From Mumia sp. Pv4-285 (GTDB lineage: Bacteria > Actinomycetota > Actinomycetes > Propionibacteriales > Nocardioidaceae): DNA of 64,000 bases. The first letter of the stretch is position 1. Each line of letters starts with the position of its first letter. A program made the translations under genes and the position numbers. The notes beneath the pieces were generated by a model, which was given only the letters and a program-made list of their open reading frames with translations, made no database searches and was not told the origin of the DNA. The DNA lies in contig NZ_CP162023.1 in NCBI RefSeq assembly GCF_041320275.1, forward strand, positions 868,001-932,000, written 5' to 3'. Positions 33,230-41,190 of the stretch are shown piece after piece.

Positions 33230-33235
33230 TAGATT
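33230..33235 (+). promoter_or_regulatory. -10-like hexamer TAGATT
   Basis: TAGATT ends 7 nt before the ATG at 33243, giving a predicted leaderless transcript that faces the MarR palindrome. Confidence 0.4.
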
Positions 33236-33242
33236 GCTCTGC

Positions 33243-34067
33243 ATGACCGACGACGTACGGCGGCACGCCAAGGCCGCGGCTCTCCTCGCCCTGCACCACG
33301 CCTCCGAGCCCCTCGTCCTGCCCAACGTCTGGGACGGCGGGTCGGCCCGCATCGCGGAGGGCGTCGGCTTCCCGGCTCTCGCCACCACCAGCGCCGGCAT
33401 CGCCTTCAGCCACGGCGTGCCCGATGGCACGCTGGGCCGCGAGCCGATCCTGGAGCGCGTCGCGCAGATCGTCGCCGCGACCGGGCTTCCGGTCACTGCC
33501 GACATCGAGTCCGGCTACGGGCCGACGCCCGACGACGTCTCGGAGACCGTCGCCCGGGCGGCGTCCGCGGGCGCGGTCGGAGTCAACCTGGAGGATGCGG
33601 ACGCGAGCGGCCTGATGGGTGCCCCTCGGGCCACCGAACGCATCCGCGCCGCACGGCAGACCGCACCTGCGGGGACGATGGTGATCAACGCGCGCACCGA
33701 CGTCTATCTCGCTGGGGCCGCCGACCCGTTCGACGAGACGGTCCGCCGTGCGGTGGCATTCCTCGACGCCGGCGCCGACTGCGTGTTCGTGCCCGGTGTC
33801 GGCGACGCCGAGACGATCGGTCGGCTCGTCGCCGAGATCCCCGGACCGCTCAACGTCGTCGCAGGACTGACCTCGTCGATGCCGACCGTGGAGGAGCTCG
33901 GACGGCTCGGCGTCGCGCGGGTCAGCGTCGGTGGCAGTCTCGCGCGCGCCGTGCTCGCGTACGCCGAGCGGGCGCTGCGCGCGCTCTACGCCTACGGAGA
34001 CATGGCGTTCACCGACACCGCGCTAGCCCACGCCGACCTGCAGCACCGGTTCGCGCGACCAGTGTGA
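33243..34067 (+). CDS. PEP-mutase/isocitrate-lyase superfamily enzyme
   Basis: 274 residues from the ATG at 33243; an in-frame GTG at 33219 is possible but lies upstream of the -10-like hexamer. LPNVWDGGSARIAE, DIESGYG and GVNLEDAD are the metal- and substrate-binding motifs of the phosphoenolpyruvate mutase superfamily. The catalytic cysteine loop of isocitrate lyase is missing, so the enzyme is more likely a 2-methylisocitrate-lyase-like, oxaloacetate-decarboxylase-like or C-P/C-C lyase relative. Divergent from an OhrR-type regulator, which may control it. Confidence 0.8.
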   Translation: MTDDVRRHAKAAALLALHHASEPLVLPNVWDGGSARIAEGVGFPALATTSAGIAFSHGVPDGTLGREPILERVAQIVAATGLPVTADIESGYGPTPDDVSETVARAASAGAVGVNLEDADASGLMGAPRATERIRAARQTAPAGTMVINARTDVYLAGAADPFDETVRRAVAFLDAGADCVFVPGVGDAETIGRLVAEIPGPLNVVAGLTSSMPTVEELGRLGVARVSVGGSLARAVLAYAERALRALYAYGDMAFTDTALAHADLQHRFARPV

Positions 34068-34071
34068 CGAG

Positions 34072-34096
34072 GATTACATTCCCCGACTCGGGGTAG
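34072..34096 (+). promoter_or_regulatory. Hairpin and possible SigB-type promoter upstream of the coiled-coil gene
   Basis: GATT (34072) and GGGTAG (34091) are separated by 15 bases, near the GTTT-N15-GGGTA pattern of SigB/SigF-type promoters. The same stretch forms the hairpin CCCCG-ACT-CGGGG (34081-34093), which could instead end the preceding gene. Either reading is weak. Confidence 0.25.
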
Positions 34097-34129
34097 TGGT
34101 CGTGCAACAGAGCTCCAGGGGGAGATCAC

Positions 34130-35062
34130 ATGTCGAGTCAGGGAACACTACGTCGAGCGTCGACGCGCGTCGCCGGAGGGCTGAAGGACCTGCCCCGCAA
34201 CGCCGCATGGCTCGTCTCCAAGGCGGCGAGCATCGACCGCGTGCCAGAGGCCGCCTCGCACGCCGCGTCGGAGTCGAAGAACGGCGTCGTCGACCAGTTC
34301 CGTCGCGCAACGGCCGCGGTCGAGGACAAGGTGCCAGGGACGGACTCCGTCGAGACACGGCTGGCTCGCGCCCACTCGGCCGTCGAGCGTGCGCGCGCCG
34401 AGGAGCAGGAGGCCCTCGCCCACGCCCAGGAGGCCAAGAAGCGCGCGGACGAGGCCAGCGCGACCGAGAAGGCGGCGCGTGACCGCGTCCGGGCGGCCCA
34501 GAAGGAGGCGCACGACGAGGTCGAGCAGCGCGTCCGCGATGCACGGCGTCGCGCCGACGCGATGGTCGAGGGTGAGCGGCGCGAGGCCGAGGAGGAGGCA
34601 CAGGGGCGTCTCGAACGAGTCCGCGAGACAGCGGATCGTGACGTCGAGCGAACGCGTGCCGACGCCGACGCCGCCGCGCGCGACGCGCAGCAGCGCATCG
34701 ACGCTGCCCACGCCGCGATGAACGAGGCGCGGCAGCTCGCGGACGAAGCCACCGAGGCGGCCGAGGAGGCGGCACGGAAGGCTCGCGAAGAGGCCAACCG
34801 ACTCGTCGCGCAGGCCGAGGAGCAGGCCGGCGAGGCTGACCAGACACGGGCGCGAGCAGCGGCCGCGCGCGACGCGGTCGCCAAGAGCACCGCGCAGGCG
34901 GTCCGCGCAGAGCAGACCCAGGAGATCTCGACGAGCCTCCCGCGCCGTACGAAGGCGGAGCTCGTGGAGCTCGCCGCGTCGCTCGGGGTCGACGACACGT
35001 CTGGAAAGACGAAGACCCAGCTCGTCAACGCCATCCGCCGCGCATCACGCACCCACAGTTGA
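34130..35062 (+). CDS. Long coiled-coil protein with C-terminal SAP/Rho-N-like motif
   Basis: 310 residues. Residues about 68-265 are an almost unbroken coiled coil, very rich in Ala, Glu, Arg and Asp, with an EEANRLVAQAEEQA heptad pattern. After it comes TSLPRRTKAELVELAASLGVD... KTKTQLVNAIRRAS (about 274-306), a small helix-extension-helix of the SAP/Rho-N type often involved in nucleic-acid binding. GGGGGAG 5 nt before the ATG. No signal peptide. It heads a run of small genes (35077, 35235). A structural or nucleoid/envelope-stress role is possible; function unknown. Confidence 0.75.
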   Translation: MSSQGTLRRASTRVAGGLKDLPRNAAWLVSKAASIDRVPEAASHAASESKNGVVDQFRRATAAVEDKVPGTDSVETRLARAHSAVERARAEEQEALAHAQEAKKRADEASATEKAARDRVRAAQKEAHDEVEQRVRDARRRADAMVEGERREAEEEAQGRLERVRETADRDVERTRADADAAARDAQQRIDAAHAAMNEARQLADEATEAAEEAARKAREEANRLVAQAEEQAGEADQTRARAAAARDAVAKSTAQAVRAEQTQEISTSLPRRTKAELVELAASLGVDDTSGKTKTQLVNAIRRASRTHS

Positions 35063-35076
35063 ACGGAGAGATCCAC

Positions 35077-35238
35077 GTGAAGTTCTTCCACCGCAAGTCA
35101 CCGTTGCAGCGCGCCGTCGAGAAGGTCCCCGGCAGCAGCGCGCTCCGCGGAGGTGCTCTCACCGCCGCGGGCCTGATCGGCTTGTCGGCGGCCAGCGCCG
35201 CCGTGAGCGCGATCCGAGAGAAGCAGCGCAAGCAGTGA
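35077..35238 (+). CDS. Small membrane-associated protein (53 aa)
   Basis: GTG start with GGAGAG 6 nt upstream. The product begins MKFFHRKSPLQRAVEKVPG and then has one hydrophobic Ala/Gly-rich helix (about 25-45) before a basic end, REKQRKQ. Its stop overlaps the GTG of the next small gene (GTGA), which supports translation of both. Family unknown. Confidence 0.6.
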   Translation: MKFFHRKSPLQRAVEKVPGSSALRGGALTAAGLIGLSAASAAVSAIREKQRKQ

Positions 35239-35396
35239 GGCTCCGTACGCTCGCCGTGTTCGGCATCGGCTACGTCCTCGGGACCAGGGCGGGCCGGGAG
35301 CGGTACGAGAAGATCGTCGCCGCTGCCAGGCAGGCAGGACAACGGCTCGAGAAGTACGGCGACCCTGATGGCGCGGGCGGTCCGTCCCGCGGCTGA
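35235..35396 (+). CDS. Small YtxH-like protein (53 aa)
   Basis: GTG start overlapping the preceding stop. It contains FGIGYVLGTRAGRERYEKI, a short glycine-containing membrane segment running into a basic helix, a pattern seen in small actinobacterial YtxH-like proteins. The remainder is a short amphipathic helix. Probably translated with the previous two genes; function unknown. Confidence 0.6.
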   Translation: MRLRTLAVFGIGYVLGTRAGRERYEKIVAAARQAGQRLEKYGDPDGAGGPSRG

Positions 35397-35673
35397 CGGC
35401 GAGCCGACGCTCGCCGTCGGAGCCGTCGTCCGAGCTCATGTCGTGGCGCGGCTCTTCGGCGTGCGTCTGCTCCGGCTCGACGCGACGGTCGTCATCACTC
35501 CTCCCGTCGTGGCGCCGGTCGACGATCTGCCAGGGCCGGTCGTGGTCGGGAGCGCGGTGGTGCCGCGCGGTGCACTCCCGCAGATCGAGCAGAGGTCCGA
35601 CGGCGGTCTGCTCGAGGCAGAGCGCCTGCTGCGCCTCGCCCGCTCGGAGACCTCCAGCCGTCGGCGTCGCTGA
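35368..35673 (+). CDS. Hypothetical protein (101 aa), uncertain
   Basis: ATG start inside the end of the preceding small gene (29-base overlap), no good ribosome-binding site. Third codon positions are strongly G/C, as in neighbouring real genes, and the product has regular hydrophobic strands (VVARLFGVRLLRLDATVVIT) and an arginine-rich end. It stops 3 bases before the convergent transporter. Without it about 280 bases would be empty. No family recognised; it could be a chance frame. Confidence 0.45.
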   Translation: MARAVRPAADGEPTLAVGAVVRAHVVARLFGVRLLRLDATVVITPPVVAPVDDLPGPVVVGSAVVPRGALPQIEQRSDGGLLEAERLLRLARSETSSRRRR

Positions 35674-35676
35674 ACC

Positions 35677-37020
35677 TCACACGAAAAGCCGCGAGATCAG
35701 CAGCGCCGTCGGCACCGACACGATCGCCATCACGAGCGTCGGCAGCATGAACGAGTGGTTCAGCACGTACTTGCCGATCCTGGTCGAACCGGTCTGGTCG
35801 ATCTCGACCGCGGCAAGCTGTGAACCGTTGGCCGGCAGGGTCATCACACCACCCATCGCCGGGAGGTACGCCGCGAGCGTCGGTGTCGCGATGCCCAGGC
35901 TGATGCCGAGCGGGATCATCGTGTTCACGGCCGCCGACTGGCTCGTCGTGGCGGCAGCGACGAGGAACAACCCGATCGCGAGGAACCACGGGGCTTCCGC
36001 GGCGATGTCGGTCAGTCCCCCGATCACCGTCTCCTCGTTGCCCGCGATGAACGTGTTCGCGAGCCAGGCGATGCCGAGCAGGGCGATGATCGCGGTCAGG
36101 CCGGACTTCGTGAGCGGCGCGTCGAGCACGGCACCGGGCTTCACCTTGCCGACGTACATCACGGCGAGGGCGACGACCAGCATGACCATGATGAGCAGCG
36201 TCGTCAGGGACAACGTGACGGTCTCACCGTCGACCTCGTACGTCGGGAGCAGCTCGTCGAAGGCGCCGAGGATCACGACCACGAGGACGCCGGCGAAGAA
36301 GACGCCCGCGGCACGCTTCGCGCTGACCGGGACGTCGGCACCCTTCACCTCACCCGTGTCCGAGGCGGGCGGGTGGATCAGGCCCGCCGCGAGCCTCCGC
36401 TGGAACTCAGGATCGTCCTTCAGGTCGTGACCGATGCGGCTCTGGACCACCGCCGCGACGATGGTTCCGAGCAGCACCGCCGGGAAGGTGATGAGCAGGA
36501 TCTCGCCCAGGCTCAACGCATCGGGCTGGCCGCCGGTGAGCCCGACGAACGCCGCCATCGCTGCCGCGACAGGGCTGGCGGCGAGGGCGAAGCCGGAGAC
36601 CGCGACCGACGTCGAGAGCGGGCGCTCCGGACGGATCCCGCGCTCGTACGCGACCTCGTAGATGACCGGGAGCAGGGGGAAGATGATGTTGCCGGTGCCA
36701 GCCCCGGCACAGAACGCGAAGGTGATGAGCGGCGCGAGATAGTTCACGAGCTTCGGCCGCGCGCGGATCACCTTCTCCGCGAGGAACACCAGGTAGTCGA
36801 TGCCACCTGCAGCCTGCATCGCCGAAGCCGCCGTGATCACGGCGATGATCACCATGATCGCGTCGCTGGGGATGCTTCCTGGTGGTGCTCCGAAGACGAA
36901 CACGAGGACCAGCACGCCCACGGCGCCCCAGAGTCCGAGCCCGACGCCGCCCACCTTGACGCCCATGTAGATGGCGCCGACGACGACGAGTGCCTGCAGG
37001 ATCAGCAGGAAAGTGTCCAC
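35677..37020 (-). CDS. Dcu-family C4-dicarboxylate transporter
   Basis: 447 residues with about 11 hydrophobic segments. The DAIMVIIAVITAASAMQAAGG stretch and AEKVIRARPKLVNYLAPLITF loop match the DcuA/DcuB family, which in enterobacteria exchanges fumarate, malate, aspartate and succinate under anaerobic conditions. ANGSQLAAVEIDQTGSTRIGKYVLNHSF near the C-terminus is also Dcu-like. It lies 50 bases downstream of an M20 peptidase in the same direction, so the two could be co-transcribed and serve use of an N-acyl or peptide-bound dicarboxylic amino acid. Confidence 0.8.
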   Translation of the reverse strand: MDTFLLILQALVVVGAIYMGVKVGGVGLGLWGAVGVLVLVFVFGAPPGSIPSDAIMVIIAVITAASAMQAAGGIDYLVFLAEKVIRARPKLVNYLAPLITFAFCAGAGTGNIIFPLLPVIYEVAYERGIRPERPLSTSVAVSGFALAASPVAAAMAAFVGLTGGQPDALSLGEILLITFPAVLLGTIVAAVVQSRIGHDLKDDPEFQRRLAAGLIHPPASDTGEVKGADVPVSAKRAAGVFFAGVLVVVILGAFDELLPTYEVDGETVTLSLTTLLIMVMLVVALAVMYVGKVKPGAVLDAPLTKSGLTAIIALLGIAWLANTFIAGNEETVIGGLTDIAAEAPWFLAIGLFLVAAATTSQSAAVNTMIPLGISLGIATPTLAAYLPAMGGVMTLPANGSQLAAVEIDQTGSTRIGKYVLNHSFMLPTLVMAIVSVPTALLISRLFV

Positions 37021-37070
37021 GCGCGTACCTTTCGGTAGCCCGGTGGGAGCCGGGCGGGATGGGGGAGGTG

Positions 37071-38405
37071 CTACTCGGCGAGGGACTGGATGAGGAGAGC
37101 CTGGGCCAGCGCCATGCGCTCGATCTCGGACGGGTCGACCGACTCGTTCGGACCGTGGATGTTCGCGAGTGCCGCGTCCTCGGCGCCGATGAGGACGAAG
37201 TCGGCCTGCGGCGCTGCGTCGCGCAGCGTGTCGAGGAGCGGGATTGAACCCCCCGAGCCCACGGTCTCGACCTCACGCCTGTACGCCACGGCGAGCGCCT
37301 CGCGCATCAGGCCGAAGGCGCGACCGTCCGTCCCCTGCGTGAACGGCGGCGAGACCTTGTCCTGGTGGACGTCGACCTGGACGTTCCACGGCGCGGCAGC
37401 ACGCAGGTGGGCCATCAGCTTCTCGACGGCGTCGCGTGGGTCCTGGCCGGGTGGGATCCGCATCGCGACGATCGCGCGAGCCGTGGGCTGGAGCACGTTC
37501 GACGCCTCGGCGACCGGCGTCGCGTCCATCCCCAGCACGCTGATCGACGGCTTCGACCACAGCCGGGACGCCACCGACCCGGTGCCGACGAGATCGACCC
37601 CGTCGAGGACGCCGGCGTTGGTGCGCAGCACGTCCTCGGAGTACTCGGCGCCGTCCCACTCACCCGAGGCGATCCCCTCGACGAGGCAGTTGCCCTCGTC
37701 GTCGATGAGGCTGGAGAGCATCTTGATCAGCGCCATCCACGCGTCGGGCGCTGCACCGCCGAAGAGTCCGGAGTGGACGGGCTGTGCGAGGGTACGGACC
37801 TCGACGACCGCCTTGACGTGGCCGCGCAGGTCGATGGTGAGGACGGGCTCCCCGACAGCCAGGTTGCCCATGTCGGCCACGACCATGACGTCGGCCTGGA
37901 CCTGGTCCGGGTTCGCCTCGACCCACGCCTCGAGGTGGCTGACCGTCTCCTCCTCGCCCTCGATCACGATGCGCACCCCGACCGGCGGCTTGCCGTCGAA
38001 CGCGGCGAGCGTCGCGAGGTGGATCGCGATGCCGGACTTGTCGTCGGCCGCGCCACGGCCGAAGAGCCGGCCGTCCTTCCAGGTCGGGGTGAACGGCTCG
38101 GTCGTCCAGCCCTGCTCCTTGGGCGCGGGCTGCACGTCGTAGTGCGCATACAGCAGCACGGTCGGCTTGCCCTCGGGTGCGGGGATCTCGGCGGTGACCG
38201 CAGGGTAGCCGCCGGGGATCGCGGTGATCTCCGCATCGACGCCGCACCGACCGAAGGCGTCGACGACGTGCTGGGCCATCGCGTGGACCGGCTCGGAGGG
38301 AAACCCTGGGAAGGCGCACGAGGCGAGTGCCACCATGGCCTCGAGATCGTCGTTGATCTGTGGCATCAGGCCCTGGATCTTCGGGCGCAGGCTGGAGTCG
38401 TCCAT
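37071..38405 (-). CDS. M20-family dipeptidase
   Basis: 444 residues. Zinc-ligand and catalytic motifs are complete: YAHYDVQ (H, D), FGRGAADDKSG (D, K), IEGEEE (catalytic E), ADMGN, and the distal GSGGSIP and IHGPNE histidine. The dimerisation domain lies between about 195 and 310. This is the carnosinase/CPG2-type group acting on dipeptides. A TACCTT hexamer sits 6 nt before the ATG and no ribosome-binding site is seen, so the gene is probably leaderless. Confidence 0.9.
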   Translation of the reverse strand: MDDSSLRPKIQGLMPQINDDLEAMVALASCAFPGFPSEPVHAMAQHVVDAFGRCGVDAEITAIPGGYPAVTAEIPAPEGKPTVLLYAHYDVQPAPKEQGWTTEPFTPTWKDGRLFGRGAADDKSGIAIHLATLAAFDGKPPVGVRIVIEGEEETVSHLEAWVEANPDQVQADVMVVADMGNLAVGEPVLTIDLRGHVKAVVEVRTLAQPVHSGLFGGAAPDAWMALIKMLSSLIDDEGNCLVEGIASGEWDGAEYSEDVLRTNAGVLDGVDLVGTGSVASRLWSKPSISVLGMDATPVAEASNVLQPTARAIVAMRIPPGQDPRDAVEKLMAHLRAAAPWNVQVDVHQDKVSPPFTQGTDGRAFGLMREALAVAYRREVETVGSGGSIPLLDTLRDAAPQADFVLIGAEDAALANIHGPNESVDPSEIERMALAQALLIQSLAE

Positions 38406-38411
38406 GGCCAG

Positions 38412-38417
38412 AAGGTA
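38412..38417 (-). promoter_or_regulatory. -10-like hexamer TACCTT for the M20 peptidase
   Basis: On the minus strand TACCTT ends 6 nt before the ATG at 38405, predicting a leaderless transcript. Confidence 0.4.
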
Positions 38418-38457
38418 GACCCGAACCCGCCCGTCGGCGCGTCGAGCAAACTGCGCG

Positions 38458-39750
38458 CTACGGCACGAGGTTGGAGAACAGCCGCCTGCCGAGGTCGTCG
38501 GCAGCCAGCGCGTCGCGGGTGAGCCCGATGTATCCGCTCTGCTCGACGGTGGTGATGTCGTCCGGGGCAGCGGCGATCAGGTGCGAGACCCAGGCTTTCT
38601 CGTGGCGATACACCACCACCTCGACGCCTGCCGAGACGAGCTCGAGGACCACGTCGACGAGCATGTCTCCGACCACCGAGTCATCCGAATCGGTGCCGGC
38701 TGAGAGCTTGAGCGACCTCAGACGCGGCATGCGCGTGAGGAACGTGCCGTCGGCACCGTCGAGGTGGAGGTAGAGCCGTTCGACGGATGTCGTCTGCAGC
38801 ACGTTGAGATCGGCAGCGCTGGTCGTGCCGATCAGGTGCAGCTCGGTCAGTGCGGGCAGCCGCGTCAGCGCCTCGACGCTCGTCAGTGCCGACCCCTGCG
38901 TCGCGTGCACGGACAGTCGCTCGAGGTCGGTGCACTCGGCCAGGGGTGCGAGGTCGGCGTGGTCGACGAACACCACGTCGAGGCCCGCGAGCCCTCGTAC
39001 CGCGCCGATACCCTCGATGGTCGAGCACACGCCGAGGTGCAGCGAGCGCGTCGCGGGGCGGAACATGGTCGCGGCGAACGTACGCCGGTCGAAGCGGCCC
39101 CAAGCACGGTGCAGCTCGGCGAGCTCGGTATCGGGGTAGCGGTCGCGCACGTACCCTTCGAGCACGCGAAGAGCGGCGGGGGAGCCGAGAGAGCCCAGGG
39201 CGCGCATGGCGACCCGCCGGGCGTTCGCCCGTTGTCCCTGGTGGGCGGCGAACAGCGCCGGGTCCGCATCGGGGCGCTCTTTGAGCCACCGCGCCACCTG
39301 GGACACCTTCTCGGGGATCGCGAGGGCGTCGCCCGCCACAGGCGTCGCGGGCGAGGCTGGAGCATTCGCGAGCGCCGCGGTGTGCTTCGTGACCGCTCTG
39401 CGGATCATCGCCAGCTTCGGCGCGCCTCGCTCGGTGATCTCCGTGGGGAGGCGGTCGAGGAGGGTGACGTCGGCTCGTGCCGCCAGGGCCAGCAGCGCCC
39501 AGGCCGTCGTGCTGGAGACAGCGGGGTCGGCTCCGGTGAGGTCGCCGAGGCTGGCCGCTGCTGCGGCAGCCGGGTCGTCGAACAGCTGCAGGGCAGCGCG
39601 TTCCAGCTCGGGATCGCTGGGGAGCTTCGAAGCGCCCTTGACCGCATTGGGCTGGTTCGAGTAGCTGTCGAGTCGTCTCAGCACCTGCTCGGCGCGATCC
39701 GCGCCCAGAGCGTTCGAGAGTGCAGTAGAGACGTCCGTGACCGCGGACAT
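38458..39750 (-). CDS. HEAT/LRR-like solenoid protein, function unknown
   Basis: 430 residues, no signal peptide or membrane helix. The N-terminal 200 residues are alpha-helical with HEAT-like pieces (AMRALGSLGSPAALRVLEGYVRDRYP). The AWGRFDRRTFAATMF segment near 217-231 is followed by leucine-rich repeats (RSLHLGVCSTIEGIGAVRGLAGLDVVFV, LAPLAECTDLERLSVHA, LTRLPALTELHLIG, VERLYLHLDG, MPRLRSLKL). This resembles the sensor half of actinobacterial NACHT-LRR proteins, but no NTPase domain is present. It could be a stand-alone recognition protein. Function and partners unknown. Confidence 0.7.
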   Translation of the reverse strand: MSAVTDVSTALSNALGADRAEQVLRRLDSYSNQPNAVKGASKLPSDPELERAALQLFDDPAAAAAASLGDLTGADPAVSSTTAWALLALAARADVTLLDRLPTEITERGAPKLAMIRRAVTKHTAALANAPASPATPVAGDALAIPEKVSQVARWLKERPDADPALFAAHQGQRANARRVAMRALGSLGSPAALRVLEGYVRDRYPDTELAELHRAWGRFDRRTFAATMFRPATRSLHLGVCSTIEGIGAVRGLAGLDVVFVDHADLAPLAECTDLERLSVHATQGSALTSVEALTRLPALTELHLIGTTSAADLNVLQTTSVERLYLHLDGADGTFLTRMPRLRSLKLSAGTDSDDSVVGDMLVDVVLELVSAGVEVVVYRHEKAWVSHLIAAAPDDITTVEQSGYIGLTRDALAADDLGRRLFSNLVP

Positions 39751-39790
39751 CGGTGACTCCGTTCGAGCGAGGGACGCGACGAGCGGGAGC

Positions 39791-40549
39791 CTAACGGCAG
39801 CGCGGCTCGAGCCCCGAGCGGGCCTCGAGCAGCGACGGGCCGTACCAGGTGAGCAGCCGCCCGGACACGAGCGCCGTCGGTACGTGGGAGAAAGCCTCCG
39901 GCCCGTCGTCGGCGGCGAAGGCGTACGGCTCGTCCGGAAGCAGGACGAGGTCGAGGTCGTCGCGGTCGAGCTCGTCGATCGAGACGTGTGGATAGCGCTC
40001 GACCGCTCCGCCGTACGCGTGAACCCAGCCGAGTCGTTCGACGAGGTCTCCCGTGAACGTGTCGCGACCGACCACCATCCACGGGTCGCGCCAGACCGCG
40101 ACGGCGACCCGCGGACGTACGGCGGTGGTCGGCGTCGGCTCGGCCCACACCCGCGCTGCTTCCTCGAGCCAGGCGGGTACGCCCCAGCCGAGCGCGTCGT
40201 CGAACAGTCGTCGCATCGACGCGAAGGCCTCGTCCACGGTCTGGATCCGCGTCACCCAGACCGGCACCCCGGCCTCGCGGAGGCGCCGTACGTCGAGCTC
40301 GCGGTTCTCCTCCTGGTTCGCGACGACGAGGTCGGGAGCAAGCTCCTCGACGGCACGCAGATGGGGGTTCTTGGTGCCGCGCACCCGGGGGACGTCGAGG
40401 TCTGCCGGGTGCGTGCACCAGTCGGTCGCGCCCACGAGTGCCGCGGGCCGGGTCGCCGCCAGCGCCTCCGTCAGGGACGGCACCAGCGAGACGACCCGGC
40501 CCGCGGGCAGTCGGACATCGACCTCCGTACCGAGGTCGTCGCAACTCAC
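39791..40549 (-). CDS. Helical-backbone metal receptor (BtuF/FepB-like) without signal peptide
   Basis: 252 residues from the GTG at 40549. RVVSLVPSLTEAL, GATDWCTHP, RVRGTKNP and LVVANQEENRELDVRRL are the pattern of periplasmic-binding-like cobalamin or chelate receptors. Neither this start nor a possible GTG at 40618 gives a signal peptide or lipobox, so the protein appears cytoplasmic, and no ABC transporter is adjacent. It may be a stand-alone cobalamin/siderophore-binding protein or enzyme of this fold. The B12-dependent IcmF gene lies 640 bases upstream, an interesting but unproven link. Confidence 0.7.
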   Translation of the reverse strand: MSCDDLGTEVDVRLPAGRVVSLVPSLTEALAATRPAALVGATDWCTHPADLDVPRVRGTKNPHLRAVEELAPDLVVANQEENRELDVRRLREAGVPVWVTRIQTVDEAFASMRRLFDDALGWGVPAWLEEAARVWAEPTPTTAVRPRVAVAVWRDPWMVVGRDTFTGDLVERLGWVHAYGGAVERYPHVSIDELDRDDLDLVLLPDEPYAFAADDGPEAFSHVPTALVSGRLLTWYGPSLLEARSGLEPRCR

Positions 40550-40559
40550 GTCGTGTGGC

Positions 40560-41066
40560 TCAGACCTGTCGCGGGTCACCCGTGTCACGGTGACGCGGGT
40601 CCGACTCCAGGTCGTCACGACGGACCTCGTACGTCTCCGTCACGTCGACCGTCTCGTCGGTGGTGCGGTCGTCGCGGCGGTCGTCGCCGCGGTCGGCACC
40701 GGTGTCTCCACCCGGGCGCCCGTCCCTAGAGCCGTCCGGGTCGAGCTTGTCGGCCTTCGCCAGCTGCTCGTCGAGCTCCGAGCGCGTGCGCTGTGCGTGC
40801 TCCTGGTGCTCGCGCGCCTCACGCTCTCGCTGCTCGGCGGCCACCCGCGCTTCCTCGGCGTCAGCACGGGCTCGTGAAGCCTCCGCATCACGGCGGCTGG
40901 CTTCCAGCCGTGTCTCCTCCGCCTGCTCGCGCAGCGCGCCTGCCTCCTCGCGCCGCCGCTCGGCGGCACGCTGACGGCCCTGCCGCATCGCGGCGATGAT
41001 CGCGAGCGCGATCAGCAGCACCACGACGGCGATGATGACCCACACCCACCACTGGATGTCGTCCAT
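40560..41066 (-). CDS. Single-pass membrane coiled-coil protein
   Basis: 168 residues from the ATG at 41066 with AGGAG 6 nt upstream. An N-terminal transmembrane helix (WWVWVIIAVVVLLIALAII, about 6-24) is followed by a charged coiled coil (about 30-105, many Glu/Arg/Ala) and a very acidic, disordered tail rich in Asp, Arg and Gly (about 110-168). This build is frequent in small actinobacterial envelope proteins. It ends 10 bases before the metal-receptor gene. Function unknown. Confidence 0.7.
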   Translation of the reverse strand: MDDIQWWVWVIIAVVVLLIALAIIAAMRQGRQRAAERRREEAGALREQAEETRLEASRRDAEASRARADAEEARVAAEQREREAREHQEHAQRTRSELDEQLAKADKLDPDGSRDGRPGGDTGADRGDDRRDDRTTDETVDVTETYEVRRDDLESDPRHRDTGDPRQV

Positions 41067-41190
41067 GTCGAGCTCCTCGTTCACTCGGGGCCGCTCGGGG
41101 GAGTGCGGCCGCACTACACCGCGCGGTACCCGTTCGGTCTCCAGTCATGCACCGGAGTGGCCTCGCGGTGCTCCAGAGAGTGGCTCGCGG

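Noticed and set aside
41103-41114. Perfect palindrome GTGCGGCCGCAC between the membrane coiled-coil gene and icmF
   Set aside because: It lies after icmF and before 41066, where it could be a terminator or operator, but a 12-bp GC-only palindrome is expected by chance at this composition and nothing else supports a role.
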